Source: Lapidilactobacillus mulanensis (GTDB lineage: Bacteria; Bacillota; Bacilli; Lactobacillales; Lactobacillaceae). From it: DNA of 38,686 bases. Made by a program: the position numbers and the translations under genes. The DNA lies in the NCBI RefSeq assembly GCF_003946215.1, contig NZ_RHOW01000020.1:1-38686 (forward strand). Direction: 5' to 3'. The notes beneath the pieces were generated by a model. It had not been told where the DNA came from. It made no database searches and was given only the letters and a program-made list of their open reading frames with translations. Positions 6,813-15,275 of this stretch are shown in pieces (positions within the stretch are counted from its first letter, which is position 1; every line of letters begins with the position of its first letter).

Positions 6813-8088
6813 TGGCTTCCCCGGCTTTCTTCTGTGACTCGACGATAATCTCTGACCAACGAACGAACGGTAAATAAACGAACACATCGATCACTAAACA
6901 AATCAAGCCAACCATTAGCGCTGAGAATTGCCCGCCCGTGCCAATAAAAGCAACCAACATGCCTGGCGTTCCTAAAGGCACTGGATATGCGACTGGCGGC
7001 ATCCATCGCAAATAAATTGCCACCGCTGCGACCAACATGTTAATGATCGGTGTCACCACAAACGGGATTAAATATAGCGGATTGAGTAACAACGGAATCC
7101 CGAGTAACATTGACGCATTATTGTTAAAAATCACCGGCACCAACGACCACCGTGCCACGCGTAAGACATGCTGATGTTGCGCTACGATTAAAATCGCGAT
7201 CAATAAAGCTAGCGTCGATCCTAACCCGCCAAAACTACCGAAACTATGAAAAAGCGTGGTCACGGTATATTTATTTGGTAAATCCCAAACGGAATGTTTC
7301 GTTAATGCCTGATTTAAATTAGCAATCGCACTGGGATCCGCGTTAAAGTCAAAGTTTGCATACGGCCCACTGATTCCCAACCAACCCATCAAAGTCGTTA
7401 AAGTACCGATCATGATTGTTGAAACGACGGCATGTTGTTGCACGCCAAAATTGGACACGCGCGTAATAATTTCTGCCAGCACACTATAACGATTCAAAAT
7501 CGTTAACGCATAATTAAGCAGTAGTCCGATCACAATGACAATTCCGATCGCGGGCAATGCATTAAAGGCACGATCGAAAATATCGGCGGTTTTTTCAGCT
7601 GATTGTGCATTTGAACCACCCACTCGTCGAAATATTTGACCAATCAAATAACCAAACAGCAAGCCTAGCAATAGACCTTGAATCCCCAACAACTGCCAGT
7701 CAAACCCAATTCCTCGTTGACTAGTTGATCGATAACAGACTAACAAATAGCCCACAAGTGCGGTCAAACCGGCCATCTGACTATCATGTTGATAAAGTTT
7801 CGTCGTATAACGAGCAGCTTGAAAAGCGGCCAGTACAGAAATAAATCCCAGCGTAATCTGACTTAAATCTAGACAAGCGGTTCTTATTTTAGTTGCGAAT
7901 GGCAACCACTCGTTAATCGCAAACACCCGATTGGCAAATCCAATGGGTGCCAAAACCGAAGTCGCCATCACCGCTGCCAAGCTTCCGAGAAGTGCAAAAG
8001 GAAATAGCATCACGACTGTGCGGCGCAAAACGCGCATGAATGAGCGTTCATATAATTTAGTGATCGCATTCATTAATTTGTCTGCCAT
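6799..8088 (-). CDS. Orphan PTS EIIC component, lactose/cellobiose family
   Basis: The start at MADKLMNAI (8088) is set by AAGAGGC at 8094-8100; it gives 429 residues, typical for CelB-type EIIC. The protein is strongly hydrophobic with about ten membrane segments. It has the family's RVLRRTVVMLFPFALLGS beginning, an LGISGPYANFD-like central region before the NKYTVTTLFHSFGSFGGLGSTLALL segment, and a conserved NNNASMLLGIPLLLNPLYLIPFV stretch. EIIC forms the sugar channel and needs EIIA and EIIB to phosphorylate its substrate, but neither is encoded nearby. It may borrow partners from elsewhere or transport without phosphorylation. Substrate is not predictable. It is translationally coupled to the DUF915 hydrolase. 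Confidence 0.9.
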   Translation of the reverse strand: MADKLMNAITKLYERSFMRVLRRTVVMLFPFALLGSLAAVMATSVLAPIGFANRVFAINEWLPFATKIRTACLDLSQITLGFISVLAAFQAARYTTKLYQHDSQMAGLTALVGYLLVCYRSTSQRGIGFDWQLLGIQGLLLGLLFGYLIGQIFRRVGGSNAQSAEKTADIFDRAFNALPAIGIVIVIGLLLNYALTILNRYSVLAEIITRVSNFGVQQHAVVSTIMIGTLTTLMGWLGISGPYANFDFNADPSAIANLNQALTKHSVWDLPNKYTVTTLFHSFGSFGGLGSTLALLIAILIVAQHQHVLRVARWSLVPVIFNNNASMLLGIPLLLNPLYLIPFVVTPIINMLVAAVAIYLRWMPPVAYPVPLGTPGMLVAFIGTGGQFSALMVGLICLVIDVFVYLPFVRWSEIIVESQKKAGEANVEN

Positions 8089-8211
8089 ATCGAGCCTCTT
8101 CTGAGTACGTATTCTTCCCACATAGAATAGCACTAAGTCCGCAGAAAAGCCCGTTTAACTACGCCCTGTTTAGCTACCCAGATTTATTTTATTTTTACTG
8201 CGGTAGTCATC

Positions 8212-8240
8212 AAAAAAGCCGTGCAAAATTCGCACGGCCT
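8212..8240 (-). terminator. recD2 operon terminator
   Basis: On the minus strand GGCCGTGCG and GCACGGC form a stem around AATTTT-like loop bases, followed by TTTTTT. It lies immediately after the recD2 stop. Confidence 0.85.
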
Positions 8241-8247
8241 TACTCAG

Positions 8248-10701
8248 TTAAGCTAATTTCACGTTAGCCATTCCGATCATCGGATCAATATTTCCCGACG
8301 CGATCAAACTTGCGGTCAATCGGAATTCTTGTGGATCTTGAATGGTTGACGATTCTGGATCGTTTTCAGCAGTGACGGCCGTTATTGCCGTCACTTTTTT
8401 ATTTGCATCACCTGACGGTTCATTTTTTTCTTGCACACCGTCCACTTTTTCAGGTTGCAGCATTTTACGAATGCGCATGGCCAACGTCGTGCGTCTTTCG
8501 GTGCCTTCCGCCAAAATTGCCTGCACAAACGCTTCTTTTTGGCCGACCATGACTAATTTATCTTTAGCTCGAGTGATCGCCGTGTACAACAATTTACGTT
8601 GCAACATGCGATGACTTTGCATGGTCAATGGTAAAATCACGAGTTGATACTCGCTACCCTGCGATTTATGGATCGACACGCAATACGCCAGGCTCAGATT
8701 ACGCCAATCAGCGGGACCAAGTTCAATCTCCTGACCAGAAAAATCGACGATCAATTTTGCCTGCTGATCATTTTTTTTCGAGGCCACTTCGATCCCGGTT
8801 ATTCGGCCAATATCGCCGTTATAAATGCCGCGTTGACCATCATTCTGCAGCTGGATCACTTTGTCACCAATACGATATTTGACCGGACCGAATTCAATTT
8901 CTTTCGTCTCAGTGGTTTTTCGCGGATTGACTAGCGCTTGCACGCCATTATTTAGTGCATCGATCCCAGCAACACCGCGATACATTGGTGCCAGAATTTG
9001 CGTTTCTTCTAATGGAAAATTACGCGACATCGATTTTTGCATGACTTGCTCAACAATATGTTCCACTTGACCAGGTAGACAAGCGATGAACGAACGGTCA
9101 GGTAAATTCGCCGTTAAATTATCGGGAATATTGCCTTGATTGATTTCGCGCGCCAACGAAACGATCGTTGAATCGGCAGACTGGCGATAAATCTTCGTCA
9201 ATTTCGTCGTCGGTAGACACTCGCTGGCAATTAAATCGGCGAACACACGCCCTGGACCGACGGATGGCAACTGATCTTGATCACCGACCAATAAAACTTG
9301 CATGCCTTCAGGAATCGACTGTAACAACGTTCGGAATAATTGTTGATCGACCATCGACATTTCATCGATGATCAACAACCGCCCACTAATTTCTTGTGCT
9401 TGCTCCAAATATTGATGATCATCAACGGCGGTTAATCCTAACAAACGATGAATAGTTTGCGCAGGTAATCCGATCGTTTCGCCTAAACGCTTCGCTGCGC
9501 GTCCGGTCGGTGCCGCCAATTGAATCGGAAATGCTTCGTCTTCATAATCTTTCGGTTCCAAACTCAGATGATGTTCCTTGGCAAACAAGGTCACCACTGC
9601 AGACAAAATCGTCGTCTTCCCAGTTCCTGGTCCACCCGTCAGAATGCTTAAGGGATGATCCAGCGCCATTTTAATGGCGTCAATTTGTTGCTGATCATAG
9701 ACAACCTTTAACCAACGGGATAAAGATTTGAGTTCGCGATTAAATTCGCGTTCATTCCACGGTTTTTCTTCGACTGCAATTAATTTTTGAATGCGATCGG
9801 TGATTTCAAACTCGCTTTGAAAACTCGAATGTAAATAAATCCGTCGTTCTTCAACAATAATGCCACCAGAAGCTGCCAACGAAACCAATTCATCGGCAAT
9901 CTTTTGATCGCTAGGAATTTCGGCTCGACTCCCCGCCAATAATTCCAGGGCACCTTCTAAGACCGACTTGGGGTCAGAATAAGTATTCCCATTCGTCGCC
10001 AAATCATTTCGTAAAAATTGAATCAATGCGGCTTCGATACGAATTTGCGCATCGGCGGCAATTCCTAATTTTGCGGCCACTTGATCTGCGCGTTTAAAAC
10101 CAATTCCCTGAATGTCATAAACTAATTGATAAGGATTTTTATGAATGACCGCCAACGCATCGGATTTATACTTCGAAATAATTTGATCGACCAGCCGCGG
10201 CCCAAACCCATATTCTGCCAAGCTGATCATCGCTTGCTCGGTGCCGTGAGATTGCGCCAGCTGATCACGGATCGTATCTTGTTGTGCCGACTTGATCCCG
10301 ACAGCTTTCAACACCGATGGATCTGCCAAAATTTTGTCAATGGCACCCATACCTAATGTGTCGACAATCTTTTGCGCGGTGGCTTTACCGATACCTTTAA
10401 ATTGAGAACTAGCAAAATAGTTGACTAAACTACTCTCAGAATCTGGGCGCACCAAATGATAGCTGTCAGCTTGAAACTGGCGGCCATATTTAGGATGAGC
10501 GACCAACTCACCGGTAAATTCATAGCGCTCGTCGAGACTTAACTCGCCGATACTCCCGGTCACAATAATCGTCGAATCATCCCAGTCGAAATTTTTCTTG
10601 GTAACTTTGACCGAAATGATTTTGAATAAACTCGAAGGATTTTCGTACAGAACGCCATCGATCAAACCTTCTAATTCAACATTCATTTGAATAGTTTTCA
10701 T
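8248..10701 (-). CDS. recD2: RecD2-type ATP-dependent 5'-3' DNA helicase
   Basis: The 817-residue protein has the RecD2 layout: an N-terminal OB-like region (about 1-90), helix-hairpin-helix repeats (GIGKATAQKIVDTLG at about 101-115 and a second at GIGFKRADQVAAKLG), then the helicase-1B core. Walker A is GGPGTGKTT (about 357), the Walker B region is LLIIDEMSMVD, motif III is LLVGDQDQLPSVGPG, and the C-terminal motifs are in YCVSIHKSQGSEY and LYTAITRAK. RecD2 works outside RecBCD, in replication fork and mismatch repair processing. Translation starts at ATG 10701, three bases after the TPR gene stop, with GGAG overlapping that stop. The C-terminal tail after about 750 is polar and variable, ending in an IDPMIGM motif region. 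Confidence 0.95.
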   Translation of the reverse strand: MKTIQMNVELEGLIDGVLYENPSSLFKIISVKVTKKNFDWDDSTIIVTGSIGELSLDERYEFTGELVAHPKYGRQFQADSYHLVRPDSESSLVNYFASSQFKGIGKATAQKIVDTLGMGAIDKILADPSVLKAVGIKSAQQDTIRDQLAQSHGTEQAMISLAEYGFGPRLVDQIISKYKSDALAVIHKNPYQLVYDIQGIGFKRADQVAAKLGIAADAQIRIEAALIQFLRNDLATNGNTYSDPKSVLEGALELLAGSRAEIPSDQKIADELVSLAASGGIIVEERRIYLHSSFQSEFEITDRIQKLIAVEEKPWNEREFNRELKSLSRWLKVVYDQQQIDAIKMALDHPLSILTGGPGTGKTTILSAVVTLFAKEHHLSLEPKDYEDEAFPIQLAAPTGRAAKRLGETIGLPAQTIHRLLGLTAVDDHQYLEQAQEISGRLLIIDEMSMVDQQLFRTLLQSIPEGMQVLLVGDQDQLPSVGPGRVFADLIASECLPTTKLTKIYRQSADSTIVSLAREINQGNIPDNLTANLPDRSFIACLPGQVEHIVEQVMQKSMSRNFPLEETQILAPMYRGVAGIDALNNGVQALVNPRKTTETKEIEFGPVKYRIGDKVIQLQNDGQRGIYNGDIGRITGIEVASKKNDQQAKLIVDFSGQEIELGPADWRNLSLAYCVSIHKSQGSEYQLVILPLTMQSHRMLQRKLLYTAITRAKDKLVMVGQKEAFVQAILAEGTERRTTLAMRIRKMLQPEKVDGVQEKNEPSGDANKKVTAITAVTAENDPESSTIQDPQEFRLTASLIASGNIDPMIGMANVKLA

Positions 10702-10704
10702 TTT

Positions 10705-11340
10705 TTACTCCGTTAAAATCAATTGCACAGCTGATTCATATTTCTTCGGCGCCAGTTGACGCGCCTGCTCCAAGAGTTGCTTGCCGCGAATCTCCTCATG
10801 ATGATTCAAAAGTGCCGCACCATATACGAACGCTGCGTCTGCATTATCGCTTTGCAAGTCGTACGCTTTTTTAGCATAACTCAAAGATTGTGCCCAAGCT
10901 TGCTGCTTCGCCAAAATTTGCGCCAATAATAAATTCGTCCCCAACTCATCCGGTGATTGTTCAACTGCCGTCAACGCGAAAGCCGTTGCCAATTGGTTTT
11001 TATTTTGTTCGAAATAAATCACCGCCATTAAGTAGTTGGCATCTGCCGCCAATTTAGTTTGGCCGAGTTGTTGCAAAACCGCGATGGCCTGATCATCCTG
11101 CTTTAATTGGTGCATGACCACTGCCTGATTATATAAAATCTCCGGCTGCTTCGGCGCAATTGCCGCGGCGCGCTGTAAAACTTGCCGAGCTTGCGTGAGG
11201 TCGGTCACTTCGATCAACATCGTCGCCAGCTGCAGTAGCAGGCTGACGTTATTTGGATCTTGATCTAGCAATTTTGTGAGCGCAATGATGGCCTTTTCGT
11301 GCGCACCGGATTTAAATAAGTCGAGAATTTCTTGATTCAT
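10705..11340 (-). CDS. Tetratricopeptide-repeat protein
   Basis: This 211-residue protein consists of about five or six consecutive TPR units, e.g. HEKAIIALTKLLDQDPNNVSLL, DLTQARQVLQRAAAIAPKQPE and AAFVYGAALLNHHEEIRGK, with the usual small-residue and 'P at turn' spacing. There is no signal peptide, so it should be a cytoplasmic adaptor. The TPR gene immediately upstream of recD2, separated by three bases, is a common Lactobacillales arrangement, but no biochemical link is known to me. AAAGAGG precedes ATG 11340. Its promoter must lie in the 11341-11406 interval or within repeat E4; I cannot pick convincing boxes. Confidence 0.88.
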   Translation of the reverse strand: MNQEILDLFKSGAHEKAIIALTKLLDQDPNNVSLLLQLATMLIEVTDLTQARQVLQRAAAIAPKQPEILYNQAVVMHQLKQDDQAIAVLQQLGQTKLAADANYLMAVIYFEQNKNQLATAFALTAVEQSPDELGTNLLLAQILAKQQAWAQSLSYAKKAYDLQSDNADAAFVYGAALLNHHEEIRGKQLLEQARQLAPKKYESAVQLILTE

Positions 11341-11406
11341 AGATAACCTCTTTGTTAAAAATATGGGATCACGTAATCATAAAAGATTTAAACCTTGTCT
11401 ACCTTC

Positions 11407-11607
11407 GGCAGAAGTTGCTCCAGAAAATAGTGGGAGGTTGCTGTGGGGACGGCTGCAGGATTTCCAAAGACCGGAAATTCTTCCGCCTAAAATGTGAGCT
11501 CCGGAAAACCGTCGGATCTCACATTTTCCCTTTCTGTAAACTCACGAAGACCGTTCGTTAACAGAAATACCACTGCAATCCCACTATTTTCTTCCGCAAC
11601 TTCTGCC
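11407..11607 (-). repeat. Structured intergenic element E4 (second copy of the A form)
   Basis: It has the same length and plan as E2. P1 pairs GGCAGAAGTTGC, then TCC opposite TCC on this strand, then AGAAAATAGTGGGA, a GG bulge, TTGC and a T-T mismatch, with the other arm ending at 11607. Differences from E2 keep pairing: the base at the fourth P1 position is paired here but mismatched in E2, and in P2 a C-G next to the tandem G-A replaces a T-G wobble. The left flank is GTCTACCTTCGG. The partner E5 follows after 208 bases. Confidence 0.85.
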
Positions 11608-11815
11608 TAAACTTATTTCGTTTCGACTAGGATTGGAATAACAGGGTTCCGCAAACTTGATTAACACTGTTGCCTTTACTTTGAATCGTTTTTCAAAAAA
11701 ATCTGAACGATTATCACATCCGCCTTTCGTCTTCTACAAAAACCAGTTGCGGTACAAGTCAGTCGCACAGGAATAGACGTTAACTAGAGTAACCACTAAA
11801 AAACTGCCGAGATGA

Positions 11816-12034
11816 GTCAGAACGCGGAAGAAAAAATTACTGATCACTGTGAAATCGTTCTTGTGGGACTTAATTTAATTTTTAAAAGTAAATCAGAAAA
11901 GTTGATCACCATAATAGTTATCCGCAAATCTAAAGTCCCACTAGAACGAGGGTGATCTTCAAGACTTTTACGGTTTTCAAAAGGCTTGAAGTCATCCCCA
12001 GAGTGAGCAGTGATTTTTTCTGGAGCGTTCTGAC
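11816..12034 (+). repeat. Structured intergenic element E5 (second copy of the B form)
   Basis: It matches E3 in length (219 nt). The outermost P1 pairs GTCAGAACGC-GGA-AGAAAAAAT with its complement, again with GGA opposite GGA. The upper part of P1 differs in sequence from E3 (TTACTGATCAC against AGTTGCGACTCGC) but both copies still pair with their own second arm. The inner stem TCGTTCT-T-GTGGGAC pairs with GTCCCAC-T-AGAACGA: relative to E3 a T-A pair became C-G (11856/11948) and a C-G pair became T-A (11864/11940). The loop enclosed by that stem is not conserved. Right flank CGGAACCGAAC. Confidence 0.85.
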
Positions 12035-12087
12035 GGAACCGAACAAAATCCTACCGCACGCAAGCAAAGCCTTCAAGTTCTCGCACG

Positions 12088-12756
12088 TTAAATCGAATCC
12101 GTTTTATCCAATTTCTTCCCCAAAAATGCCGTCTCATTCCACAAAATCTTCCGGAAATGCGCACCCAAATCTTGCGTCTCCAAAACCGTCAAGCTGGTAT
12201 TCGTCAGCCCACCATTTTTACGCAGATCTGCAAGCGGCGTGCCAATCAAAGACTGCATCAACGCAGTCAGTGCCGCACCATGACTGACAATCAAAATATT
12301 ATCGCTGTCCGCGGGATACTGCTTGGCAATCATCAGGATCACTTCCCGCATCCGCAAAATCAATTCACTAAACGTTTCTGCCTGTACGCGATTCTTCTCA
12401 AATAAATCTGGATGATTGCGAAAGGCATCGACTGCCTCTGGGTATTTAGATTCGACTTCTTTGAAAGTTTTGCCTTCCATGATGCCGAGATTAAATTCGC
12501 GCAAGCCTGGATTGATTTTGATCGGCAGATTTTGATTTAAATTTTCACTTAAAAAAACCGCCGTCGTTTCTGCTCGCAATAAAGGACTCGTATAAATCGC
12601 CCGAAATTTAATTCTTTTCGATGATAAATAAGTCGCCAAGCTATGGACATCATGATAACTGCCAGGTAGTAGTGGTGAATCGCCGCCTGCGCCTTGGTAA
12701 CGTCCCTCAAGATTCCATTGTGTTTTCCCATGTCGTACGAAAAAAAGTTTAGTCAT
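12088..12756 (-). CDS. Histidine phosphatase family protein
   Basis: The 222-residue protein starts with FFVRHGKTQWN, the RHG phosphohistidine motif of the phosphoglycerate mutase superfamily. It also has LLPGS..D, the YTSPLLRAETTA arginine, REFNLGIMEGKTFKEVE (acid region) and the second catalytic histidine in LIVSHGAALTALM. Length and motifs fit cofactor-dependent phosphatases often called GpmB or PhoE in lactobacilli. True glycolytic mutase activity is unlikely; the substrate is unknown. GAGG lies nine bases before ATG 12756. It is isolated between the mnmA terminator and repeat element E5, and its stop is about 50 bases from E5. Confidence 0.88.
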   Translation of the reverse strand: MTKLFFVRHGKTQWNLEGRYQGAGGDSPLLPGSYHDVHSLATYLSSKRIKFRAIYTSPLLRAETTAVFLSENLNQNLPIKINPGLREFNLGIMEGKTFKEVESKYPEAVDAFRNHPDLFEKNRVQAETFSELILRMREVILMIAKQYPADSDNILIVSHGAALTALMQSLIGTPLADLRKNGGLTNTSLTVLETQDLGAHFRKILWNETAFLGKKLDKTDSI

Positions 12757-12783
12757 TGACCCATCCTCGAAATTTATGTAATG

Positions 12784-12813
12784 AAAAAGGCTGGACAGAA
12801 TTGTCAGCAGCCT
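12784..12813 (-). terminator. mnmA terminator
   Basis: On the minus strand AGGCTG pairs with CAGCCT and GACA with TGTC around a small loop, followed by TTTTT. It separates mnmA from the phosphatase gene. Confidence 0.75.
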
Positions 12814-12869
12814 AATTGTAACATGTTAACAATTGTCATTTTGAAACAGTTGCCAACACGCTATTATGC

Positions 12870-13994
<1,125 letters not shown>

Positions 13995-14010
13995 TCAATT
14001 TGCTCCTTTA

Positions 14011-14355
14011 CTATGCGGGAGCAACAACAATAATATCGCGCTCCATTAAGTTTTCGATTTGAAAATTAAATTGTTCAACAACACTGACATTTTTTTCATC
14101 TTTAAAAATATTAACGGCTTTTAAGCCACTTGGATCAGTGACTGCCATTTTGATCGTATCTAAGTCTTCACCGATCGTTACTTTGAGTTTATAGCTGGCA
14201 CCATAAGGCGTTTCGCCATTCAAAGGGCGTTCCAATTGGAAACGGCCACGATTCGATTTGATAAACCCAACATCTAATAGTGCATATTTTTTGATTTTAG
14301 GACTGATTTTGAAAACCCGTTCGTCGCCTAAAACTTTAACTTCATCTTTTGCCAT
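14011..14355 (-). CDS. DUF1831 family protein
   Basis: The start at MAKDEVKVLG (14355) is set by AGAGGG eight bases upstream; it gives 114 residues. The sequence (DERVFKISPKIKKYALLDVGF near the N-terminus, LERPLNGETPYGASYKLKV in the middle, FNFQIENLMERDIIVVA at the end) fits the DUF1831 family, found in lactobacilli and relatives. Members usually sit between a cysteine desulfurase gene and mnmA, suggesting a role in sulfur relay to tRNA, though no biochemical function is known to me. Here mnmA follows 19 bases downstream, but nifS is about 920 bases upstream because two repeat elements (E6, E7) lie in between. Cytoplasmic, no cysteine visible. Confidence 0.85.
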   Translation of the reverse strand: MAKDEVKVLGDERVFKISPKIKKYALLDVGFIKSNRGRFQLERPLNGETPYGASYKLKVTIGEDLDTIKMAVTDPSGLKAVNIFKDEKNVSVVEQFNFQIENLMERDIIVVAPA

Positions 14356-14481
14356 CTTGAATCCCTCTTTATTCATCATTTGAGTAAACATTCCAGATTC
14401 ATTATAACATCCAAAAGTAAACTGGCAAAATTGTATGAGCGGGTTTCAGGACTAACCAGATTCAATTCTTGATCTACCTCC

Positions 14482-14701
14482 GGTCGTGGCTGCGTGGGGC
14501 AAGTGACTGACTACTGTGGGGACGGTTCCAGGCTTTCCCCTAAATTCTGGGGAAAGTCTTCCACCTCGATTTCGAGCTTTTTCTCCGTCGCAAGTGCGGC
14601 TCCTGAGAAAAATCTCGAAATACGCCCCTGCTGTAAGCGACGATGGCCCTGTCGCAACAGCAGTTTCACAGTGTCGTCACTTGCCCCACGCAGTCACGAC
14701 C
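14482..14701 (-). repeat. Structured intergenic element E6
   Basis: P1 is the longest clean stem in the family: GGTCGTGGCTGCGTGGGG... (14482-14507) pairs over 26 positions with the arm 14676-14701, with a single G-T wobble. Read on the minus strand, P2 is CTGCTGT-T-GCGAC / GTCGC-T-TACAGCAG, P3 is ATTTCGAG-A-TTTTTCTC / GAGAAAAA-G-CTCGAAAT, and P4 is GGT-GGA-AG-A-CTTTCCCC / GGGGAAAG-C-CT-GGA-ACC followed by GTCCCCAC. The P4 closing pair is GGT/ACC where E2, E4, E7 and E9 have GGC/GCC, a compensatory change. The left flank is GATCTACCTCCGG. Confidence 0.85.
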
Positions 14702-14901
14702 TAAACTGGAATTGGTTTAGTGGAGAACTCAGAATAACTGGGTTTGGGCGGAATGATTTAATTTCAGCGTCAAATACTTTGTCGCATGAAATATAATCCT
14801 GTTTGATATTTTGCCACCAAGAAAATTAAGTTGCTCATAAAAGCTTGGTACGGTAGAAAGTCCAGTTCTGAATCCAAATTTGTTTGCTAGAATGGACCAC
14901 A

Positions 14902-15096
14902 GAATTTGCGGAAGAGAATGAACAGCACACTGTGATAATGCTCTTAGCGACATGGTCCACCGTCGCTTAGAGCATGGGAAATTTGGAGATCTTGCCGGTT
15001 TTGCAAGAGCTCCAAATTTAGGCGGAAGAATTTCCGGTCTCTGGAAATCCTGGAGCCGTCCCCACGAGTGAGCTGTTCATTCTCTGGAGCAAATTC
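14902..15096 (+). repeat. Structured intergenic element E7
   Basis: P1 pairs GAATTTGC-GGA-AGAGAATGAACAGC with GCTGTTCATTCTCT-GGA-GCAAATTC. P2 is ATGCTCT-T-AGCGAC / GTCGCT-T-AGAGCAT. P3 is AAATTTGGAG-A-TCTTGC, loop CGGTTTT, GCAAGA-G-CTCCAAATTT. P4 is GGC-GGA-AG-A-ATTTCC / GGAAAT-C-CT-GGA-GCC then GTCCCCAC. The element faces E6 across 200 bases. The P2 loop contains TGGTCCA, complementary to TGGACCA just before the element (14893-14899), so a pseudoknot is possible. Its right arm is duplicated downstream. Confidence 0.85.
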
Positions 15097-15227
15097 ATAC
15101 TGCCATTACCACAAACAAACCTTTCAAACTATCCAAATTTTGGTGGTCATCCAAAATTCTGCAGCTGTCCCCACAAGTGAGCTGTTCATTCTCTGGAGCA
15201 AATTCATACTGCCATTACCACAAACAA
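15058..15227 (+). repeat. Direct repeat of the E7 right arm
   Basis: A 61-base segment starting GTCCCCAC and carrying the right arm of E7 plus its flank (15058-15118) recurs at 15167-15227 with one difference (15066 G, 15175 A). The period is 109 bases. The sequence in between includes a CCAAATTTTGG / CCAAAATT hairpin followed by CTGCAGCTGTCCCCAC, which resembles a second P4 right half. It looks like a local duplication within the element. Confidence 0.85.
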
Positions 15228-15275
15228 GCTTTTCAGTCTATCCAAATTCAAACTGCCCTTACCCACAATCCCTAT

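Noticed and set aside
8342-9371. Several plus-strand frames opposite recD2
   Set aside because: All are antisense to a clearly coding helicase gene with no start signals or domains.
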